Source: JAIBJP01 sp035639875
GTDB taxonomy: Bacteria > Actinomycetota > Thermoleophilia > Gaiellales > Gaiellaceae
Length of the DNA stretch: 29,686 bases
Direction: 5' to 3'
Assembly (NCBI GenBank): GCA_035639875.1
Contig: DASQXE010000129.1
Location: forward strand, 1 to 29,686
Position 1 is the first letter of the stretch. Each line of letters starts with the position of its first letter. The notes beneath the pieces were generated by a model. It searched no databases. It was given only the letters and a program-made list of their open reading frames with translations, and was not told the origin of the DNA. The position numbers and the translations under genes were made by a program. Positions 21,003-27,483 of the stretch are shown here, in pieces.

Positions 21003-21008
21003 AGGGTA
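21003..21008 (-). promoter_or_regulatory. -10 box of otsA operon (leaderless)
   Basis: TACCCT on the minus strand in the 28-nt treT-otsA gap, exactly 6 nt before the otsA ATG. It would start a transcript covering otsA through the methyltransferase. No -35 element seen; read-through from treT is also likely. Confidence 0.45.
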
Positions 21009-21024
21009 CCCGCGCGGCGGCGGA

Positions 21025-22311
21025 TTAGCCTTGTGCTGCGCCGGCGACCAGGAGATCGCCGCCCGCGACATCGTTTCCGGATAGCCGGTTGAAGAGCGCC
21101 AGCCAGTCGCGGAGGAGACGCGGCGAGAGGAAGTGGCGTCGCACGTACTCCTTTCCCTTCAGCGCCATCGCACGAGCCTCCGTGGGCTCCTCGAGGATCC
21201 GGTCGAGCGCCTCGGCACACTCGGCAACGGATTCGACAAGAAAACCCGTCTCCCCGTCTTGGATCTGGTCGACGATACCGCCCACCCGGCCGGCAACCAG
21301 CGGGCGGGCTTTCCAGAGCCCCTCGGTGACGGTCAGGCCGAAGCCCTCCCGTACCGACTTCTGGATCAGAGCGGACGAGTGCACCTGAAAGGCGTTTACC
21401 TCGACCGACCCCACGTTGTTCAGGTTCGAGAGGATGAAGATGTCCGGGTCGCCCTGCGCCGCCGCGACCGTCTGGTTGTAGTAATCCCAGCCCTCCGGGT
21501 CGTCATGGGCCATCGAGCCGACGAGCGCGAGCTGCGCGCTGTGATGCTTGGCCCGCAGGAGGCGCCAAGCCTCGATCACGCCGACCGGGTCCTTCCACGG
21601 ATCGAAGCGGGAGATCTGGGACACGAGCGGACGATCGACGTCGATCCCGAACTGGTCGACGATGTAGGCCGCGTCCTCGGGCGAAAGCGCCATGTTCTTG
21701 GGCGTCAGCGGATCGATAGCGGGCGGCCAGATGTAGGCGGGCGGGAGCCCATTGGAGCTCGGCACGTACGCCTGGCGGTGGAACACGGTCGCGTCGTAGG
21801 AACCGAGCCACGGGCGAATGAAGTCGAGAACCTCCGCGTTCGGCGTCGAGAGGTCGATGTGACAGCGCCAGATCCAGCGGCGGCCCACCTCCCTCGCATG
21901 TTCGATCACCCCCGCCGGCTGGGGATCGTGGACGATGACGAAGTCGAAATCGCCCTCGAGAGCCTCGGCGTTCTCACGGTTGTAACGGCGAAAGATCTCC
22001 TGCTCGGCGTCGGAGAGCCCGCGCGGGCTGCCCTGCAGCGCGTTGTGGACCGCCTTCGTGACGTCGAAGAACTCGTCTTGGCCGTAGATGACGCGCCACT
22101 CGGTCTCGAGCCCGGCGTCGCGCATGAGGGGGACGAGCGTGTACAGAATCTCGGCGACGCCCCCGCCGAATGCGGTCGCGGACAGATGGAGGACGCGCTT
22201 GCCCGCGAGGGGGTCGGCGAGCGCACGGATCTGGTCCATCAGCCCACGGCTCGCAATCGTCACGTAGTCGGCGAGCGGCTTGCTTCCGACGTTGACGCTC
22301 AGAAGCTGCAC
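21025..22311 (-). CDS. treT: Trehalose synthase TreT-type GT4 glycosyltransferase
   Basis: A 428-aa enzyme matching trehalose glycosyltransferring synthase, which makes trehalose directly from NDP-glucose and glucose (reversibly). Strings typical of TreT: LSATAFGGGVAEILYTLVPLMRDAGLETEWRVI, FVIVHDPQPAGVIEH, WRCHIDLSTPN, VSQISRFDPWKDPVGVIEAW, LVGSMAHDDPEGWDYY, VNAFQVHSSALIQKSVREGFGLTVTEGLWK, ending HFLSPRLLRDWLAL. The GTG at 22311 is supported by TATTCT (22325-22320), 8 nt upstream, and no Shine-Dalgarno sequence. It is followed 28 nt later by otsA and preceded 32 nt upstream by the RsbW-like gene, so trehalose output may be tied to a general stress response. Confidence 0.9.
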   Translation of the reverse strand: MQLLSVNVGSKPLADYVTIASRGLMDQIRALADPLAGKRVLHLSATAFGGGVAEILYTLVPLMRDAGLETEWRVIYGQDEFFDVTKAVHNALQGSPRGLSDAEQEIFRRYNRENAEALEGDFDFVIVHDPQPAGVIEHAREVGRRWIWRCHIDLSTPNAEVLDFIRPWLGSYDATVFHRQAYVPSSNGLPPAYIWPPAIDPLTPKNMALSPEDAAYIVDQFGIDVDRPLVSQISRFDPWKDPVGVIEAWRLLRAKHHSAQLALVGSMAHDDPEGWDYYNQTVAAAQGDPDIFILSNLNNVGSVEVNAFQVHSSALIQKSVREGFGLTVTEGLWKARPLVAGRVGGIVDQIQDGETGFLVESVAECAEALDRILEEPTEARAMALKGKEYVRRHFLSPRLLRDWLALFNRLSGNDVAGGDLLVAGAAQG

Positions 22312-22319
22312 GGCGGCGG

Positions 22320-22325
22320 AGAATA
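22320..22325 (-). promoter_or_regulatory. -10 box of treT
   Basis: TATTCT on the minus strand, 8 nt before the GTG start; predicted leader about 2 nt. No -35 element recognised. Confidence 0.42.
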
Positions 22326-22343
22326 CAGACGCGCTGCGGTTCT

Positions 22344-22793
22344 CTAGGGAATGTACTTCGTGAAGCGGAGGCGAGACCCTCCGCCGTCGCGCGCACCGAT
22401 CTCGAGCTCGTCCGTGATCGCGCGGATGATGGCGATGCCGAGGCCACCTTCGTCCAGCTCCTCCTGAGCTCGCTGGATCACCTCGGGGTCGAACCCTGCG
22501 CCGTCGTCCGTCACCTCGACCTCGATTCGATCCCCTGCCAGCTCGTAATGGACCTCGACGATCCCCTCACGGCCCTCCTCGTACGCGTGGCGGACGGAGT
22601 TCGAGCACGCCTCCGTGAGCGCGAGCTTGAGGTCGGCCACCAGCTCGGGCGCGAGCGCGCGTGTCCTCGCGAGGCCCGTGAGCGCCAGCCGACAGAGCGC
22701 GACGTACTCGGGGCGGGCCGGAATCGTCAGCGCCACGCGTGCTCCCCGCCTGGTCAGAGGGACCCCGGTCCGCTCCATGGAGATCGACGCCAT
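22344..22793 (-). CDS. RsbW/SpoIIAB-like serine kinase / anti-sigma factor (HATPase_c_2)
   Basis: A 149-aa stand-alone GHKL ATPase domain of the RsbW type, proteins that bind and inhibit SigB/SigF-class sigma factors and phosphorylate an antagonist. N-box: DLKLALTEACSNSVRHAY; G1: VTDDGAGFDP; G2: EGGLGIAIIRAITDEL. The N-terminus ALTIPARPEYVALCRLALTGL is typical. No anti-anti-sigma (STAS) or sigma gene is adjacent, so the partner is unknown. A second ATG (MERTGVPL) is possible. An upstream GTTTAG-N14-GGGAAC resembles SigB/SigF promoters (GTTT..GGGTA), consistent with feedback control by its own target sigma, though this is inferred. Confidence 0.88.
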   Translation of the reverse strand: MASISMERTGVPLTRRGARVALTIPARPEYVALCRLALTGLARTRALAPELVADLKLALTEACSNSVRHAYEEGREGIVEVHYELAGDRIEVEVTDDGAGFDPEVIQRAQEELDEGGLGIAIIRAITDELEIGARDGGGSRLRFTKYIP

Positions 22794-22802
22794 ATCCGTG
22801 AG

Positions 22803-22828
22803 GTTCCCGCGGAAAAGCCCTCCTAAAC
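22803..22828 (-). promoter_or_regulatory. SigB/SigF-like promoter upstream of rsbW-like gene
   Basis: Minus strand: GTTTAG (22828-22823), 14-nt spacer, GGGAAC (22808-22803), then 9 nt to the ATG. The known SigB/SigF class pattern is GTTT - 12 to 17 nt - GGGTA. The -10 match is partial (GGGAA). This promoter differs from the TANNNT type used elsewhere in the window. Confidence 0.35.
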
Positions 22829-22877
22829 CTAGTCGAACCTCAACGAATCTGCGATCGCTGGGGCTCCTAAAGGGTGC

Positions 22878-23726
22878 TTACCCGCTGGCGGCGCCGGTCC
22901 AAACAGAAGCCAGGCGCCGGCGCGCAACAGCAACTGCCTCGGGGTTGGAGTCGATGAGCACGAAGCGGCGCCCGAGCGCCGCCGCCACCGCACCGAGAGT
23001 CCCCGAGCCCGCGAAGCAGTCCAAACACCAGTCCCCAGGGCGCGTCGAGGCCTGCACCATGCGGCGCACGAGCCCCTCTGGCTTTTGCGTCGGGTAGCCG
23101 GTCTTTTCCTTGCCCGTGGGCGAGACGATCGTGTGCCACCAGACGTCGGTGGGGAGCTTTCCGCGCGCGGCTTTGTCCGCGGTCACGAGCCCGGGCGCCA
23201 TGTAGGGCTCGCGCTCGACGGCATCGGAGTCGAACCAGTAGCGCTCGGGATCCTTGACGTACACGAGGACGGTGTCGTGCTTGGCCGGCCAACGACGGCG
23301 GGGCTTGCCGCCGTAGTCGTAGGCCCAGATGATTTCGTTCAGGAAGCACTCGCGGCCGAACAGCTCGTCGAGGAGCAGCTTGACATAGTGCGCCTCGCGG
23401 TAGTCGAGGTGGAGGTAAAGCGTTCCGCTCTCGGCGAGGACTCGGCGCACCTCACGCAAGCGTGGCTCGAGAAAGCCGAGGTAGTCGTCGAAGGTGTCCC
23501 GGTACGACGACTCGGCGAGAACCCGCGTCGAGTAGCGACGGCCCTGGAAGCCGGTGCGGTCTCCGCCTGGATCCGCGACCGTCGTGAGCGTCCGACGGCG
23601 CTGCTCCCTGCCGGTGTTGAACGGCGGATCGAGATAGGCGAGCTGGAAGCCCCCGTCAGAGAACGCCGGCAGGAGCTCGAGATTGTCCCCGAGCAGGATC
23701 AGATCCTCGATCGGCTTCCGACCCAT
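22878..23726 (-). CDS. Site-specific DNA methyltransferase (N6-adenine/N4-cytosine, beta-class order), orphan
   Basis: A 282-aa amino-group DNA methyltransferase. The catalytic motif IV LAYLDPPFNTG (about residue 35) precedes the SAM-binding motif DWCLDCFAGSGTLGAVAAALGRRFVLID near the C-terminus, the order of the beta group (as in CcrM and type III Mod enzymes). YPTQKPEGLVRRMVQASTRPGD and LYLHLDYREAHYVKLLLDELFG are also family strings. No restriction endonuclease or specificity gene is adjacent, so it may be a solitary epigenetic methylase; the recognition site cannot be read. The start is placed at the ATG at 23726 because TACATT (23739-23734) lies 7 nt upstream; a TTG three codons earlier would overlap the promoter box. 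Confidence 0.9.
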   Translation of the reverse strand: MGRKPIEDLILLGDNLELLPAFSDGGFQLAYLDPPFNTGREQRRRTLTTVADPGGDRTGFQGRRYSTRVLAESSYRDTFDDYLGFLEPRLREVRRVLAESGTLYLHLDYREAHYVKLLLDELFGRECFLNEIIWAYDYGGKPRRRWPAKHDTVLVYVKDPERYWFDSDAVEREPYMAPGLVTADKAARGKLPTDVWWHTIVSPTGKEKTGYPTQKPEGLVRRMVQASTRPGDWCLDCFAGSGTLGAVAAALGRRFVLIDSNPEAVAVARRRLASVWTGAASG

Positions 23727-23733
23727 CGAGGCC

Positions 23734-23739
23734 AATGTA
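23734..23739 (-). promoter_or_regulatory. -10 box of DNA methyltransferase gene
   Basis: TACATT on the minus strand, 7 nt before the ATG at 23726 and 6 nt after the htrA stop, predicting a leader of about one nucleotide. Confidence 0.45.
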
Positions 23740-23745
23740 GAGGGC

Positions 23746-24978
23746 CTATCGGCCGCTGTTCGGCGGGTTGGCGGGCCGCTCGCCGAGCACGACGTCGACC
23801 ACCACTCGCTCCTTGCCGCGCAAGATCGTCAGCCTCGTCGTCTGGCCGGGGAGGAGCTCTTCGGTGATGGCGCGGACTACGTCCTCCGCGCGCTCGACGG
23901 GCCGGCCGTCGATGGCGACGATGAGGTCGCCGCCGGCCCGGAACGGGATACCGGTGAAGTCCCGCTCGTCACCCCCGCCCCGCAGTCCTGCCTTCGCCGC
24001 CGGGCTTCCGTCGACGACCGTTTGAATCGCTGCGCCCCGGTTCGCAGCGAAGCCGAAGTGCTGGGCCAACTTGGGTGTCAGGGTCTGGGTGGACACGCCC
24101 AGCCACGCGTAGCGGACGCGGCCGCTTGCGATCAGCTGCTCCATCGAGCGCTTAGCGGAGTTGATCGGGACCGCGAAGCCGACGCCTTCCGCATTGCCCG
24201 ACTCGCTTCTGATCTGCGCGTTGATGCCGATCACGCGGCCGCGGGCGTCGAACATTGGTCCGCCCGAGTTGCCGCGGTTGATCGGCGCATCGGTCTGGAT
24301 CGCATCCACGAGGTCGTAACTCGACGTGAGCGACTCAATCGAGCGCTCCGTCGCAGCGACAACGCCCACGGAGAGCGAGTTCTCGTTCCCGAACGGGCTT
24401 CCGATCGCTGCCACAGGCTGGCCGACGACGACTCGCGCCGAGTCCCCCAGCGGGATTGGGCCCAACCGGTGTTCCTTCGGATCGACCTTGAGGAGGCCGA
24501 CGTCGTCGTAAACGTCCCAGCCGACGATGCGAGCGGGGACGCGGTCACCATCACGAAACTCGATGAAGACCGTCGAGGCTGGCTGAGGCTTGTCGCCGGC
24601 CGATGTCTCGCCCGCGGTCGTGATCACATGCGAGTTGGTGAGGATGTAGCCCGCGCGGCTGACGACGAAGCCCGAGCCCTGTGCCGCATCGCCGCCTCCG
24701 TTCTGAGCGTGCGAGCCGAAAATGGCCACGATGGTGACGACGCCGGCCGCGCGCTCGCGGTAGATCTTCGCCGGATCGAATCCGTTGCCGGCGAGCGGCT
24801 TGCCCGTCCCGTTCGGGTTGACGCGGTTTACGGCCGGAGCCGGCGCCGCCTGGGTGAGAACGATGGTGCTCGTCTTCCCCGTGCCGAACCACCCAGTCGC
24901 CTTGGCGACCGTGAGAGTGGCGATGCTGCCCAGGAGGGCGCAGACGACCGCGATGCCGGCTAGAGCTCCGGGGCGCAC
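23746..24978 (-). CDS. HtrA/DegP-family trypsin-like serine protease with PDZ domain
   Basis: A 410-aa membrane-anchored quality-control protease. One N-terminal helix (ALAGIAVVCALLGSIATLTVA) anchors it, with the protease domain outside. The catalytic triad is visible: His in GYILTNSHVI, Asp in WDVYDDVGLLKVD, Ser in APINRGNSGGPMFD. A PDZ domain follows (WLGVSTQTLTPKLAQHFGF, GSPAAKAGLRGGGDERDFTGIPFRAGGDLIVAIDGRPV). A long Ala/Pro/Asn linker separates anchor and protease. The start is at the GTG at 24978 (MRPGALAG) because TACGAT ends exactly 6 nt before it; codons further upstream lack an anchor-like sequence and would cover that box. Confidence 0.94.
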   Translation of the reverse strand: MRPGALAGIAVVCALLGSIATLTVAKATGWFGTGKTSTIVLTQAAPAPAVNRVNPNGTGKPLAGNGFDPAKIYRERAAGVVTIVAIFGSHAQNGGGDAAQGSGFVVSRAGYILTNSHVITTAGETSAGDKPQPASTVFIEFRDGDRVPARIVGWDVYDDVGLLKVDPKEHRLGPIPLGDSARVVVGQPVAAIGSPFGNENSLSVGVVAATERSIESLTSSYDLVDAIQTDAPINRGNSGGPMFDARGRVIGINAQIRSESGNAEGVGFAVPINSAKRSMEQLIASGRVRYAWLGVSTQTLTPKLAQHFGFAANRGAAIQTVVDGSPAAKAGLRGGGDERDFTGIPFRAGGDLIVAIDGRPVERAEDVVRAITEELLPGQTTRLTILRGKERVVVDVVLGERPANPPNSGR

Positions 24979-24984
24979 TTTCGC

Positions 24985-24990
24985 ATCGTA
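24985..24990 (-). promoter_or_regulatory. -10 box of htrA (leaderless)
   Basis: TACGAT on the minus strand with exactly 6 nt to the GTG at 24978; the predicted start is the G of the start codon. A weak -35 candidate CGGACA lies 16 nt upstream. Confidence 0.5.
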
Positions 24991-25055
24991 GTTGTCACAG
25001 AAGCGGTGTCCGCGAAGGCCATGTCGCAATCCACTACACGTACCAAGCTTGAGGG

Positions 25056-25376
25056 ATGGAGTCCGTGAATCCTGAGATTGCTTGGGCCGCGGGGCTTTTT
25101 GAAGGAGAGGGCTCGATTACGCATGTCTACGGCCGGACGCAACTGCGGATCCAGATGGCGGACCACGAGGTCCTTGAGCGGTTCCTCAAGATCGTGGGCG
25201 TGGGGAAGATCTACGCGCCGTACACGAAGCCGCACCGCGACGGCTTCAACCGCAAGCCGCGATGGATCTGGATCTGCGAAGGGCCCCTCGCGCACACCAT
25301 CTTTCGCACGCTCGCACCTTGGTTAAGCACGCGCAGACGGGAGAGAGGCCGCGAGGTCGGTATCGATTTCCCGTGA
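25056..25376 (+). CDS. Minimal single-motif LAGLIDADG protein
   Basis: A 106-aa protein with one LAGLIDADG helix near its N-terminus (IAWAAGLFEGEGSI, with the Glu in the catalytic position), followed by a short alpha/beta region (QLRIQMADHEVLERFLKIVGVGKIYAPYTKPHRDGF) and WIWICEGPLAHTIFRTLAPWL. Single-motif homing endonucleases such as I-CreI act as dimers but are about 160 aa, so this is a minimal or half-size form. It is free-standing, with no intron or intein around it. The ATG at 25056 has GAGGG directly against it, which is too close; the GTG at 25065 (MNPEIAWAAG) has that GAGGG at 9 nt and may be the true start. The last 54 nt overlap the convergent histidine-kinase gene. Confidence 0.75.
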   Translation: MESVNPEIAWAAGLFEGEGSITHVYGRTQLRIQMADHEVLERFLKIVGVGKIYAPYTKPHRDGFNRKPRWIWICEGPLAHTIFRTLAPWLSTRRRERGREVGIDFP

Positions 25377-26762
25377 AAAGGCTCTGTCCGAAAGGGGCAA
25401 TACGAGCGCGAATACAGTCTCGCCGGGCTCGGATTGGAGCTCGATCGAGCCCTCCATGCGCGCCGCGAGCTCGGATGCGATCGCCAGGCCGAGACCGCTA
25501 CCGGAGGCCTTGCCGCCGTCGGCGCGGTAAAAGCGGTCGAAGATTCGCGCCTGATCGGCGCCCGGGACGCCGGGACCGTCGTCGCGCACCGCGAGAACTG
25601 CGTGCCCGTCGTCACGGCCGGCCGTCACCAGCACGCTCGTTCCGGCGGGCGTGTGACGGATCGCGTTCTCGAGCAGGATGCGTCCGATCTGCAGCACCCG
25701 CTGCTCGTCTGCCTGCGCGAACGCCTCGTCTGTCTTCGCAGCCAGAACGTGGCCCGAGGCCTCCGCCAGCGCACGGAATTCCTCGGTGACCGTTCGCGCG
25801 GTCGCGGCAATGTCGACTTCCGTGCGCGAGACGGCCAGCTGCCCCGCGTCCAGGCGCGAGAGATCGAGCAGGTCCGTGGCCAGCTTTGTCAGGCGCTGCA
25901 CCTGCGCCGACATCTCGTCGACGAACTCGGCCCGCTCGCGCTCGTCGAGCTCCTCGTTCACGATCAGCTCGAGGAAGCCGCCGAGCGAGAAGAGCGGCGT
26001 GCGGAGCTCGTGCGAGGCGTTCGCGATGAACTCGCGCCGCGCGTGCTCGAGCTGCGCGAGACGCAGGCGCATGCTGTCGAACGCGCGCGCGAGCTCGCCG
26101 ATCTCGTCCTCGACCGGATCGACGACCGGCTGCTCGAAGTCACCGGCGGCAATGCGGCCCGAGGCTTCCTCGAGACGGCGGATCCGCCCCGAGAATCGCC
26201 AAGCAGCCACCACACCGCCGAGCAACGACACGAACAAGGCGGCCAAGCCGGCGAAAATGAGCGTCCGACGGACGAGGGTGACGTTCGCCAGCGCATCCTT
26301 GAGCGGCGTCGAGAGCAGGACGACGGTGTCGGAGGTGATCGGAAAGGCGACCTCTCCGCGGTCCTGCCCGTCTCGCTTCACCCGGCCCCGCGCCACTCGG
26401 CGTGAGTCGAGTGCAGCCCGCGCGATGGGATCCGCCTGGATGTTCCCGGTCCCAAGGGGGTTCGAGTCGGCGATGTCGCGCAAGGTGCTGGCGTGAAGCT
26501 GCTGGAGCACCACGACCCTGGCGCCGAGGGTCGACTGGAAGGCGCGGGCTAGGGCGTCGTATGTCGTGGCGGGATCGCTGTTCTCGAACGCGCGCGCAAC
26601 GGTCGGCCTGGCGGTTTCGAGCTCGTGGATCTTCGTGTTCACAAGGCGCGATTCGAGCCGCGGCACGACGGCCAGGTAGACGATTCCGAGGGCGCCCACC
26701 ACGATGACCAAGAGGGCGAGTCCGAACTTCAGCGCGAGTCTCGGGTGCAGGAGCCTGTTCAC
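25323..26762 (-). CDS. Two-component sensor histidine kinase
   Basis: A 479-aa membrane kinase. TM1 (LALKFGLALLVIVVGALGIVYLAVV, about 9-33), an extracytoplasmic sensor domain of about 130 aa (recognised only as a dCACHE-like or unknown fold), TM2 (LIFAGLAALFVSLLGGVVAAW, about 168-188), HAMP (RIRRLEEASGRIAAGDFEQPV), HisKA with FIANASHELRTPLFSLGGFLELI (phospho-His), then the ATPase boxes LLENAIRH, RDDGPGV, IFDRFYRAD and GSGLGLAIASELA. The GTG at 26762 overlaps the regulator stop as GTGA. The last residues after the ATPase domain (from SDRAFSREID) overlap the LAGLIDADG gene on the other strand. The signal sensed is unknown. Confidence 0.94.
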   Translation of the reverse strand: MNRLLHPRLALKFGLALLVIVVGALGIVYLAVVPRLESRLVNTKIHELETARPTVARAFENSDPATTYDALARAFQSTLGARVVVLQQLHASTLRDIADSNPLGTGNIQADPIARAALDSRRVARGRVKRDGQDRGEVAFPITSDTVVLLSTPLKDALANVTLVRRTLIFAGLAALFVSLLGGVVAAWRFSGRIRRLEEASGRIAAGDFEQPVVDPVEDEIGELARAFDSMRLRLAQLEHARREFIANASHELRTPLFSLGGFLELIVNEELDERERAEFVDEMSAQVQRLTKLATDLLDLSRLDAGQLAVSRTEVDIAATARTVTEEFRALAEASGHVLAAKTDEAFAQADEQRVLQIGRILLENAIRHTPAGTSVLVTAGRDDGHAVLAVRDDGPGVPGADQARIFDRFYRADGGKASGSGLGLAIASELAARMEGSIELQSEPGETVFALVLPLSDRAFSREIDTDLAASLPSARA

Positions 26763-27457
26763 GAGGCATCCCTGAACCGATAACCGACGCCACGGACCGT
26801 GAAGAGGTACTCCGGCCGTCGCGGATCGCGCTCGATCTTTTCCCGCAGGTGGCGCACGTGGACGTCGATCGTGCGCAGGTCGCGGTAGGCGGCGCCGCCG
26901 CGGAGCGCGCCCAGAAGCATCTCACGGGTGTAGACGCGCCCGGGATTGGCGGCCAGCGTGCGCAGGAGCTCGAACTCGAGGTAGGTCAGCTGCACCGGAT
27001 GGCCCCGCACCTCGACTGCGCGGCGCGGGACGTCGACGTGGAGCCCGTCCACGTCGAAGACGTCAGTCCGCGCCGAAGCGGCGGGGAGCTGCGCGCGGCG
27101 CAAGGCCGCGCGGACACGGCTGCGGAATTCGCCGATCGAGAACGGCTTCGTGATGTAGTCGTCCGCCCCGAGCTCCAGTCCGACGACTTTGTCGAGTTCG
27201 TCGTCGCGAGCGGTCAGCATGATGATCGGAACGGCGCTCCGCGAGCGCAGGCGGCGGCAGACCTCGAGCCCGTCCACCTTCGGCAGCATGATGTCGAGGA
27301 TGACGAGATCGACCTCGTTCTCATCGAAGCGCGCCAGGGCCTCCTCGCCGTCGCGCGCCTGCACGACCCGAAACCCTTCGCGCTCGAGCGGGAACGCGAG
27401 GAGCTTTTGCACCGACTCCTCGTCGTCGACCAGCAGGATGGTGGCGTCCTGAGCCAA
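26759..27457 (-). CDS. OmpR/PhoB-family response regulator
   Basis: A 232-aa DNA-binding regulator paired with the downstream kinase. The receiver domain has the acidic pocket LLVDDEES, phospho-Asp in DLVILDIMLPKVDG and the switch Lys in DDYITKPFS. The winged-helix effector domain follows (VQLTYLEFELLRTLAANPGRVYTREMLL, LRTIDVHVRHLREKIERDPRRPEYLFTVRGVGYRF). The start is placed at the TTG at 27457 (MAQDATILLVDDEE) rather than a GTG 13 codons upstream, because the upstream segment contains a strong TATCCT -10 box (27471-27466), 8 nt before the TTG. It diverges from the M28 peptidase gene, which uses the mirror half of the same element. Confidence 0.93.
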   Translation of the reverse strand: MAQDATILLVDDEESVQKLLAFPLEREGFRVVQARDGEEALARFDENEVDLVILDIMLPKVDGLEVCRRLRSRSAVPIIMLTARDDELDKVVGLELGADDYITKPFSIGEFRSRVRAALRRAQLPAASARTDVFDVDGLHVDVPRRAVEVRGHPVQLTYLEFELLRTLAANPGRVYTREMLLGALRGGAAYRDLRTIDVHVRHLREKIERDPRRPEYLFTVRGVGYRFRDAS

Positions 27458-27465
27458 CGAAACAA

Positions 27466-27475
27466 AGGATAGGCT
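27466..27475. promoter_or_regulatory. Symmetric bidirectional -10 element (response regulator / M28 peptidase)
   Basis: AGGATAGGCT gives TAGGCT on + (27470-27475), 8 nt before the ATG at 27484, and TATCCT on - (27471-27466), 8 nt before the TTG at 27457. The boxes share TA at 27470-27471, and the two spacings are identical, so the arrangement is symmetric. Confidence 0.55.
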
Positions 27476-27483
27476 CCGGCCCG

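Noticed and set aside
24991..24998. Another TGTCACA box (possible ECF41 site) upstream of htrA
   Set aside because: It is on the + strand, pointing away from htrA, and no CGTC lies 16 bp downstream.
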